This document shows, piece after piece, positions 6,313-11,439 of a stretch of DNA of 11,439 nucleotides (position 1 is its first letter; the number at the start of each line of letters is the position of its first letter). The notes under the pieces are model-generated. The model was not told where the DNA came from, did no database searches, and worked only from the letters and a program-made list of their open reading frames with translations. Where the stretch lies: the NCBI GenBank assembly GCA_024281135.1, contig JAMXLG010000019.1:1-11439 (forward strand). The letters are read 5' to 3'. Both the position numbers and the translations under genes were made by a program. The DNA is from Vulcanimicrobiia bacterium (GTDB taxonomy: Bacteria; Eremiobacterota; Eremiobacteria; Baltobacterales; Baltobacteraceae).

Positions 6313-7815
6313 ATGTCCGAACAACGTACCGATCTCGTTCTCGTCGGCGCCGGAATCATGAGCGCTACGCTTGCCGCCATGATGAAGGAAGTCGAGCCGG
6401 GGATGACCCTGGAGATTCTCGAGATGCTTCCCGAAGCGGCCGAAGAGAGCTCCAACGCCTGGAACAACGCCGGCACGGGTCACGCCGCGCTCTGCGAGCT
6501 GAACTACACGCCGCAAGGCCCTGACGGCAAAGTCACGATCGATCGAGCGCTCAAAGTAAACACGGAGTTCGATCTCTCGCGTCAGTTTTGGACGCACATG
6601 GTACGCAAAGGCGCGATGGGTGCGCCCGAGTCGTTCATCCACGACGTGCCGCACATCAGCTTCGTCTGGGGCGACGATAACGTCGCGTTCCTGCGTAAGC
6701 GCTACGAAGCGATGAGTGCGCATCATTGTTTTGCTGGCATGGAGTACACCGAAGATCCCGCGGTGCTCGAGCAGTGGATGCCACTGATCATGGAAGGCCG
6801 CGACTCGAATCAGCGCGTTGCCGGAACACGCATGCTCACTGGGACGGACATAGATTACGGCGCAGTTACCCGCTCGCTGCTCAACTATCTCTCGATGCAG
6901 CCAGGCGTTGCGATTTCGTATTCGAATCGCGTCACGAACTTGCAGCGCCGTTGGGATGGCTGGTTAGTTACCGTGAAAGACGAGAAAACCGGAAAGACGC
7001 GCGAGATTATCGCAAAGACGGTGTTTCTCGGTGCAGGCGGCGGTGCATTGCCGCTGCTGCAAAAATCCGGAATCGAAGAAGGCAAAGGCTTCGGCGGATT
7101 CCCGGTCAGCGGTATTTTCTTACGCTGTGACGATCAATCGGTCGTCGATCGTCATCTTGCAAAAGTATACGGAAAATCGTCGGTCGGTGCGCCGCCGATG
7201 TCGGTGCCGCACCTTGACACCCGCTACGTCGACGGAAAGCGTTCCCTGCTCTTCGGGCCGTACGCCGGATTCTCGACGAAATTCCTCAAGCACGGTTCGC
7301 TCGCCGATCTCTTTGGTTCGGTAAAGACCGACAATCTTGGACCATTGCTCGCCGTTGGACGCGACAACTTCGATCTGACGAAGTATCTGATCGGTCAAGT
7401 TCTCGAATCAAAGGATGCGAAGTACGAAGCGCTGCGCGATTACTTCCCGAATGCCAATCCCGACGATTGGCAGTTCATCGTTGCCGGACAACGCGTACAG
7501 GTCATCATGCCCGACAAAAAGTCGGTTGGGAAGCTTCAATTTGGAACGGAGGTCGTCTCGGCGGCGGATGGTTCGCTAGCGGCTGTTCTCGGCGCCTCGC
7601 CGGGTGCTTCAGTCGCGGTTGCGGTGATGCTCGACGTGATGGGTCGTCTGTATAAGAATCAATTCCCCGGCTGGGCGGACAAGCTGAAGAACATGATCCC
7701 GTCCTACGGGCGATCGATTGCGGATGACGCGGTGCTTTGCCAACAGGTTCGCAACGACACTGCCGAGGTGCTTCATCTTGTTAAACAGCCGGCGCCGGCG
7801 GTCCAAACCACGTAG
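6313..7815 (+). CDS. mqo: Malate:quinone oxidoreductase
   Basis: 500 residues, the usual length for Mqo (EC 1.1.5.4), the peripheral-membrane FAD enzyme that oxidises malate to oxaloacetate and passes electrons to the quinone pool, linking the TCA cycle to respiration. The N-terminal dinucleotide fold [18 protein letters not shown] (7-24) has the GxGxxS/A pattern, and [20 protein letters not shown] (48-67) is the characteristic Mqo block. Other family stretches are [57 protein letters not shown] and the C-terminal [17 protein letters not shown]. An in-frame TAG at 6301 makes ATG 6313 the only sensible start; no Shine-Dalgarno sequence is visible. It lies 70 bases after the toroid protein gene with no clear terminator between. 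Its 3' end overlaps the convergent monooxygenase gene by 35 bases. Confidence 0.97.
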   Translation: MSEQRTDLVLVGAGIMSATLAAMMKEVEPGMTLEILEMLPEAAEESSNAWNNAGTGHAALCELNYTPQGPDGKVTIDRALKVNTEFDLSRQFWTHMVRKGAMGAPESFIHDVPHISFVWGDDNVAFLRKRYEAMSAHHCFAGMEYTEDPAVLEQWMPLIMEGRDSNQRVAGTRMLTGTDIDYGAVTRSLLNYLSMQPGVAISYSNRVTNLQRRWDGWLVTVKDEKTGKTREIIAKTVFLGAGGGALPLLQKSGIEEGKGFGGFPVSGIFLRCDDQSVVDRHLAKVYGKSSVGAPPMSVPHLDTRYVDGKRSLLFGPYAGFSTKFLKHGSLADLFGSVKTDNLGPLLAVGRDNFDLTKYLIGQVLESKDAKYEALRDYFPNANPDDWQFIVAGQRVQVIMPDKKSVGKLQFGTEVVSAADGSLAAVLGASPGASVAVAVMLDVMGRLYKNQFPGWADKLKNMIPSYGRSIADDAVLCQQVRNDTAEVLHLVKQPAPAVQTT

Positions 7816-9250
7816 TCAGCGCTTCACGAAGTCCAAGCTGAGTTCGGTCCGCTACCCACGCAACGTGTCCGTCGGGTCGAATCAGCACAGCGGTCGGAGC
7901 GGTCACCGTCCCAAGTGCCGGAAGCTCCCACGGCCCCGCGTACTCGGCTTCGATCAACTGAACACGATCTGCCCACTGACGAATGTCGAAGCCACCGCGC
8001 TCACCCAGGTTGAGTAACACCGGTCGGGCGCGGTGAAGCAACGTGAAAACTCGCGTCGGGCCGTCTGACGTGATCAGATCGAGATCGGGCATCCGGCGTC
8101 CGAGCAGCGGATGTCCTTCACCTAGATCGTAGTGAATGTCTAGGCCGGACATCATTGCGCCGAATCGGCGGCGCGGCTCGTCCATGTTTAGGAGCTCTGC
8201 AAGGCTGTCGCGCAAGGCTTTGATGCGATCGTCGATGCCGCGAAGTGCGGCCATTTGCGCCATTGTGTTTTGCAGCACGCGCGCAGCGACCGGGTGCCGC
8301 TCGCGATGATACGTGTCCAGGAGACTATCGGGCGATGCGCGGTTGATGACTTGCGCCAGCTTCCATCCGAGATTCATTGCATCTTGGACACCGGTATTGA
8401 GACCTTGCCCGCCGACCGGCGGGTGAATGTGCGCGGCATCACCGGCCAGGAACACCCGTCGCTCACGATACGACGCGGCCTGCCGGGCAACGTCCGTGAA
8501 TCGTGAGATCGAGGTTGGGCTGTGGGCTCCGTAGTCCGTCCCGTATACCGCGATGAGCGCTCTGCGGAGATCGTCCAGGGTTGGTTTGCCTGTGCTTAAG
8601 CGCTGTTCGGTTACCATGACGCCGACCAGCTGCACATTCTCGAGCTTTCTGAACGAATGAACGCCGATCTCGTCGTGGCGCAGACCCCATGGTGGCTCCC
8701 CAGTGAGCTCGACCTGGGCGATCAGGGTGCTCGTCGTCGGGTCCCATCCAGCGAACTCGATGCCGGTCGTGCGGCGGACCAGACTGCGCCCGCCGTCACA
8801 CCCGACGAGATACTGCGCCCGTAATGAGCATAGGTCCGACAGCTGGGCGTCGACACCGTTCTCGTCCTGTGTGAAACCAGTCACCTCGCGTGCTCGGTAG
8901 ACCGGCACGCCGAGCTCCTCAACCCACCCGGCCAATATGCGCTCGATGTCTTTCTGCCACAGGGCGAGCCCATAGTTGTGCCGGGTCGGAGCGTCGCTGA
9001 TGTCCAAGCGGATCCAGGCAAAGCCGTTAACCTGTACGGCCTGCCCCTCCGAGAGAAACCGGTCGGCGATGCCGCGCTGATCGAGCATCTCGATCGTTCG
9101 TGCGTGCAGACCGCCTGCTCGCGAGCCGTCGAGATCCTGGCTAGCGCGCCGCTCGACGATAGCAACGTCGACGCCCGCCAGAGCCAACTCGCCTGCCAAA
9201 GTCAGACCCGTTGGGCCCCCGCCTGCAATGACCACTGCGTGTTCCGTCAT
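7781..9250 (-). CDS. FAD-dependent aromatic-type monooxygenase (PheA/TfdB group)
   Basis: 489 residues from ATG 9250. It shows the three fingerprints of class A flavoprotein hydroxylases: GxGxxG-type [16 protein letters not shown] (8-23) for FAD, the DG motif [13 protein letters not shown] (151-163), and the GD motif [20 protein letters not shown] (270-289) continuing into [10 protein letters not shown]. The C-terminal domain (about 383-480: [34 protein letters not shown]) is the thioredoxin-like domain of the PheA/TfdB/MhpA group, so it is a two-domain hydroxylase using NAD(P)H and O2. The substrate is unknown; aromatics, polyketides and antibiotics such as rifampicin or tetracycline are used by relatives. 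The frame stays open to 9376, but homology to the FAD motif and a TATAAT at 9260-9265 favour the start at 9250. CTG/CAG/CGG codons seem commoner than in the neighbours, a hint of transfer. Confidence 0.92.
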   Translation of the reverse strand: MTEHAVVIAGGGPTGLTLAGELALAGVDVAIVERRASQDLDGSRAGGLHARTIEMLDQRGIADRFLSEGQAVQVNGFAWIRLDISDAPTRHNYGLALWQKDIERILAGWVEELGVPVYRAREVTGFTQDENGVDAQLSDLCSLRAQYLVGCDGGRSLVRRTTGIEFAGWDPTTSTLIAQVELTGEPPWGLRHDEIGVHSFRKLENVQLVGVMVTEQRLSTGKPTLDDLRRALIAVYGTDYGAHSPTSISRFTDVARQAASYRERRVFLAGDAAHIHPPVGGQGLNTGVQDAMNLGWKLAQVINRASPDSLLDTYHRERHPVAARVLQNTMAQMAALRGIDDRIKALRDSLAELLNMDEPRRRFGAMMSGLDIHYDLGEGHPLLGRRMPDLDLITSDGPTRVFTLLHRARPVLLNLGERGGFDIRQWADRVQLIEAEYAGPWELPALGTVTAPTAVLIRPDGHVAWVADRTQLGLREALTTWFGPPAPAV

Positions 9251-9259
9251 AGGTTGGCG

Positions 9260-9265
9260 ATTATA
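9260..9265 (-). promoter_or_regulatory. Perfect TATAAT -10 box of the monooxygenase gene
   Basis: Read on the reverse strand, TATAAT ends 9 bases before ATG 9250, so transcription would start within 1-3 bases of the start codon: a leaderless or near-leaderless message. That fits the lack of a Shine-Dalgarno sequence. A weak -35 (TTGCGG, 9290-9285) lies 19 bp upstream, inside the dyad. Confidence 0.6.
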
Positions 9266-9277
9266 GGCCCGGCCGGT

Positions 9278-9294
9278 GGGCTTGCCGCAAGCCC
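9278..9294. promoter_or_regulatory. 17-bp perfect dyad between two divergent TATAAT boxes (operator candidate)
   Basis: GGGCTTGC (9278-9285) and GCAAGCCC (9287-9294) are perfect inverse complements around a single C (9286). Both flanking -10 boxes are 12 bases from the arm ends, so the entire element is symmetric about 9286. The arms contain the only -35-like hexamers (TTGCCG and TTGCGG, both at 19 bp). A dimeric regulator binding here could control both directions. Confidence 0.6.
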
Positions 9295-9306
9295 GCCCGC
9301 GCACCG

Positions 9307-9312
9307 TATAAT
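9307..9312 (+). promoter_or_regulatory. Perfect TATAAT -10 box reading towards the rpsK operon
   Basis: TATAAT with a -35-like TTGCCG (9282-9287) 19 bp upstream. Transcription from here would begin near 9319, more than 250 bases before rpsK, upstream of the second, better promoter at 9361-9390. It mirrors the box at 9260-9265. Confidence 0.5.
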
Positions 9313-9360
9313 AGAAGTGGAAGGAGCGCTTATCGCTGCTCCGCGACCCGTCTATCGGTG

Positions 9361-9390
9361 TTGACCCAACCCCCAACCCTGCGGTAAGAT
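9361..9390 (+). promoter_or_regulatory. Candidate main promoter of the rpsK-rpsD-rpoA operon
   Basis: TTGACC (9361-9366; five of six to the -35 consensus), an 18-bp spacer, and TAAGAT (9385-9390; four of six to TATAAT). Predicted start near 9397. The -10 box overlaps a dyad, GCGGTA (9381-9386) and TACCGC (9390-9395) around AGA, which could be a regulator site. Confidence 0.55.
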
Positions 9391-9396
9391 ACCGCC

Positions 9397-9573
9397 TTGG
9401 CGCCGTCCTCTCTCTTCAACGGCGCACGCGGTTCCGCGTCCTGGTGGACGCCTTTGGCTATTCGCCGTAGCTGAAGTACAGAAATCGGGCCTCCCGCGCG
9501 AGCGAGACTGCACCGGTCCAGGCGACGACAGCTCCATCGTTTGGAGTTTAGGAAAAATAGTTCGGAGTGTTAG
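9397..9573 (+). promoter_or_regulatory. Structured 5' leader of the rpsK operon
   Basis: About 177 non-coding bases between the predicted transcription start and rpsK. GCGCCGT (9400-9406) pairs with ACGGCGC (9419-9425), loop of 12 pyrimidine-rich bases; ACGCGG (9426-9431) and CCGCGT (9434-9439) form an adjacent short stem. CTCCA (9532-9536) and TGGAG (9542-9546) pair near the 3' end. In many bacteria S4 represses the alpha operon through its leader RNA, so an autoregulatory role is plausible, but no known S4-binding fold is demonstrated. No open frame or rpsM remnant is visible here. Confidence 0.4.
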
Positions 9574-9969
9574 TTGGCTGCCAAGAAGCAAACCAAGACG
9601 CGCAAGAAGCGTGAAGTTAAGAACGTCCAATCGGGCGTAGCTCACGTGCACGCGTCCTTTAACAACACGATCGTCACGATCACCGATCCGCACGGAAACG
9701 TCGTTTCGTGGGCCTCAGCTGGTAATCTCGGTTTCAAAGGTTCGAAGAAGTCGACGCCGTTCGCTGCGCAGATGGCTGCAGAGTCTGCCGCGCGCAAAGC
9801 GATGGATCACGGCATGAAGAGCACGGAAGTGCTCGTCAAAGGCCCGGGCGCCGGACGCGAAGCCGCGATTCGTTCGCTGCAAGCCGCCGGCCTCGAGATC
9901 ACCATGATCAAAGACGTAACACCCATTCCGCATAACGGATGCCGCCCGCCGAAGCGGCGCCGCGTGTAA
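9574..9969 (+). CDS. rpsK: 30S ribosomal protein S11
   Basis: 131 residues, normal length, part of the 30S platform next to the mRNA exit and the 16S 3' region. Unmistakable family sequence: [18 protein letters not shown] (22-39), [20 protein letters not shown] (41-60), [35 protein letters not shown], and the basic tail [18 protein letters not shown]. The start must be TTG 9574, because TAG is directly in front in frame and no other start occurs before the conserved region. GGAG (9564-9567) stands 6 bases before it. A rare TTG start on a highly expressed ribosomal gene may lower or tune its translation. It opens the rpsK-rpsD-rpoA cluster here, without the usual upstream rpsM. Confidence 0.98.
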   Translation: MAAKKQTKTRKKREVKNVQSGVAHVHASFNNTIVTITDPHGNVVSWASAGNLGFKGSKKSTPFAAQMAAESAARKAMDHGMKSTEVLVKGPGAGREAAIRSLQAAGLEITMIKDVTPIPHNGCRPPKRRRV

Positions 9970-9986
9970 TTCTGAAGAGAGACTAG

Positions 9987-10643
9987 ATGTCGCGATATAT
10001 TGGACCCGTCTGCCGTCTGTGCCGTCGTGAAACGGCCGCGAGCAAGACAGGCGAAAAGATCAAACTGTTCCTCAAGGGCGATCGCTGCTTGAGCAAAAAG
10101 TGCGCGGTCGAACGCCGCGGTACCGCGCCCGGTCAGAAGACCGCCGGTAAAGCGCGCACGAAGATTTCCGAGTACGGCCGTCAGCTTCGCGAGAAGCAGA
10201 AGATGCGCCGCTACTACGGCGTGCACGAGACGCAATTCGAGAACTACTTCCGCGAAGCAGCGCGCGTTCCGGGACAAACCGGCCGCACGTTCTTGCAACT
10301 GCTGGAACGCCGACTCGATAACGTCATCTATCGCCTGAACCTTGCAACGAGCCGCGCGCAAGCGCGCCAACTCGTGACGCACCGTCACTTCCGTTTGAAC
10401 GGTAAGATCGTCAACGTTCCGTCGATCATCGTGAAGCCGGGTGACGTCATTTCGATCGGCGAGCGCAGCCTGAAGGCGCCGGTTTTCGAGTCGAACCTCG
10501 AAGTGGCGCGTTCACGCCGTCCTCCGGAGTGGCTCGAATGGAACGATGCCGACAACACCGGCAAAGTTCTGCAACTGCCGTCGCGTGAACAAATCGACAC
10601 GCCCGTTGACGAACAGTTGATCGTCGAATTCTACTCACGTTAG
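9987..10643 (+). CDS. rpsD: 30S ribosomal protein S4, zinc-binding (C+) form
   Basis: 218 residues, slightly longer than the common 200-210. S4 is a primary 16S rRNA binder that nucleates 30S assembly and forms part of the mRNA entry site. Near the N-terminus MSRYIGPVCRLCRRE, with later CLSKKC, supplies Cys9, Cys12, Cys34 and Cys39, a zinc-ribbon set. The core EKQKMRRYYGVHETQFENYF, the S4 domain RLDNVIYRLNLATSRAQARQLVTHRHFRLNGK and VPSIIVKPGDVISI are typical. It begins 17 bases after rpsK, with only a loose purine-rich AAGAGAG before the ATG. In other bacteria S4 represses its own operon; here the leader before rpsK is the likely place (inference). Confidence 0.98.
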   Translation: MSRYIGPVCRLCRRETAASKTGEKIKLFLKGDRCLSKKCAVERRGTAPGQKTAGKARTKISEYGRQLREKQKMRRYYGVHETQFENYFREAARVPGQTGRTFLQLLERRLDNVIYRLNLATSRAQARQLVTHRHFRLNGKIVNVPSIIVKPGDVISIGERSLKAPVFESNLEVARSRRPPEWLEWNDADNTGKVLQLPSREQIDTPVDEQLIVEFYSR

Positions 10644-10656
10644 TAGATAAAAACCA

Positions 10657-10670
10657 CCAGCCGCTGCTGG
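10657..10670 (+). other. Small hairpin after rpsD
   Basis: CCAGC (10657-10661) and GCTGG (10666-10670) pair around CGCT, 13 bases after the rpsD stop. No T-run follows. Together with the next, stronger hairpin it forms a structured spacer between rpsD and rpoA. Confidence 0.4.
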
Positions 10671-10682
10671 GAGTATGATCGC

Positions 10683-10703
10683 CGGGCTCGCGGGGCGAGC
10701 CCG
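10683..10703 (+). other. Strong intercistronic hairpin between rpsD and rpoA
   Basis: CGGGCTCGC (10683-10691) and GCGAGCCCG (10695-10703) are a perfect 9-bp GC-rich inverted repeat with loop GGG. The following ACGGATAACT has no T-run, so it is not an ordinary intrinsic terminator. It could act as a processing or stability element, or cause partial attenuation that sets the S4 to RpoA ratio. Confidence 0.65.
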
Positions 10704-10744
10704 ACGGATAACTTGAGCAGCAACAAAGGACCACACATACACAG

Positions 10745-11439
10745 ATGAATACGTTGGAAACGCCCACCGGCGCAGCGATTGAAGTTCGCGAGCGTCGTGA
10801 GAACTACGCGAAGTTCGTGATCGAACCGCTCGAGCGCGGTTTCGGTATCACGCTTGGCAATGCGTTGCGTCGCATTCTGCTGAGCTCGATTCCGGGCGCG
10901 GCCGTCACCTACATGAAGATCGACGGCGTGCTGCACGAATTCTCGACGATCCCCGGGATGGTCGAAGACACGATCGCGTTGATGCTCAACCTCAAAGGTT
11001 TGCCGGTGAAGCTCAACAGCGATGAACCGCGCGTGCTCAACCTCTCGGTCACCGGACCGAAGGAAGTCACCGCCGCGGATGTCGCGCCGGATGCCGACGT
11101 CGAAATTCTCGATCCGAACTACCACCTCGCCACGCTGTCGTCGAAAGACGCGAAGCTGACGATGGAGATCGGCGTGGAGAAGGGGCGCGGCTATGTGATG
11201 GCCGACCGCCAGCGCAACGTCGAGCACATGATTGGTCTCATTCCGCTCGATTCGATCTTCTCGCCGATTCGTAAGGTGAACTTCACGGTCGACGACACGC
11301 GCGTCGGCCAGAGCGTAGACTTCGACCGCCTCACGATCGAGATCGAGACGAACGGCTCGATCACACCGGACGACGCGCTTTCCACCGCCGCGCAGATCAT
11401 TCAAGACCAGCTCAACCTCTTTGTGGACTTTACCAGCGA
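10745..11439 (+). CDS. rpoA: RNA polymerase alpha subunit, 3' end beyond window
   Basis: The frame is open from ATG 10745 through base 11439 (231 codons plus two bases), covering the N-terminal domain that dimerises and assembles beta and beta'. Signature blocks: FVIEPLERGFGITLGNALRR (24-43), ILLSSIPGAAVTYMKIDGVL, HEFSTIPGMVEDTIALMLNL, later KGRGYVMADRQRN, IPLDSIFSPIRKVNF, VDFDRLTIEIETNGSITPDD and the start of the helical end AAQIIQDQLNLF. The C-terminal DNA- and activator-binding domain lies outside. AAAGGA (10725-10730) stands 14 bases before ATG, rather far for a Shine-Dalgarno sequence. The gene follows rpsD by 101 bases, a gap with two hairpins, and rplQ would be expected next. Confidence 0.97.
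   Translation, partial: MNTLETPTGAAIEVRERRENYAKFVIEPLERGFGITLGNALRRILLSSIPGAAVTYMKIDGVLHEFSTIPGMVEDTIALMLNLKGLPVKLNSDEPRVLNLSVTGPKEVTAADVAPDADVEILDPNYHLATLSSKDAKLTMEIGVEKGRGYVMADRQRNVEHMIGLIPLDSIFSPIRKVNFTVDDTRVGQSVDFDRLTIEIETNGSITPDDALSTAAQIIQDQLNLFVDFTS

Noticed and set aside
9251..9376. N-terminal extension of the monooxygenase to ATG 9376
   Set aside because: The added 42 residues precede the FAD motif, look non-conserved, and contain the divergent promoter boxes.
9352..9693. Reverse open frame of 113 codons across the rpsK leader
   Set aside because: It overlaps the conserved start of rpsK, has no recognisable domain, and the leader shows promoter and hairpin features instead.
10640..11404. 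Reverse open frame of 254 codons opposite rpoA
   Set aside because: The forward frame is plainly RpoA; this is a high-GC antisense shadow.

Overview
The window looks like part of a bacterial chromosome: moderately GC-rich, gene-dense, with short intergenic gaps and no RNA genes, insertion sequences or CRISPR. A secreted protein ending in an aromatic residue after a beta-rich domain suggests a diderm. That, together with a copper-amine-oxidase-N-type (PF07833) domain and a zinc-ribbon S4 gene in an rpsK-rpsD-rpoA cluster, would fit an uncultured phylum such as Candidatus Eremiobacterota (WPS-2). This placement is inference only; a marker-gene tree would be needed.

Left part (1-3388). A leftward XRE-type helix-turn-helix/STAND ATPase regulator runs off the window edge at base 1. 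It is divergent, across 48 bp, from a rightward pair: a MobA-like nucleotidyltransferase and a 12-helix MFS transporter that overlaps it by about 32 bases. The overlap implies co-expression; the substrate is unknown.

Middle part (3389-6242). A short regulatory gap with two inverted repeats, one placing the Shine-Dalgarno sequence in a loop, precedes a secreted protein (signal peptide, PF07833-type domain, Pro/Thr linker, probable outer-membrane beta domain). A clear intrinsic terminator follows. Next come an NTF2/SnoaL-like small protein and a squalene-cyclase-like alpha-toroid protein without the DxDD motif, 12 bases apart and probably co-transcribed.

Right part (6243-11439). Malate:quinone oxidoreductase (mqo) faces a convergent FAD monooxygenase and overlaps it by 35 bp at their 3' ends. 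The monooxygenase is divergent from the ribosomal alpha-operon segment rpsK-rpsD-rpoA (rpoA is cut by the window end). rpsM, the usual gene before rpsK, is absent here; the leader instead holds a good promoter (TTGACC-18-TAAGAT) and hairpins. Between the monooxygenase and this leader, two back-to-back TATAAT boxes sit at equal distances from a 17-bp perfect dyad, the most striking non-coding structure in the window.

Most genes are ordinary housekeeping or accessory genes. I see no clear undescribed multi-gene system. The best leads are the symmetric divergent promoter, the rearranged start of the alpha operon, and the PF07833/beta-barrel fusion.
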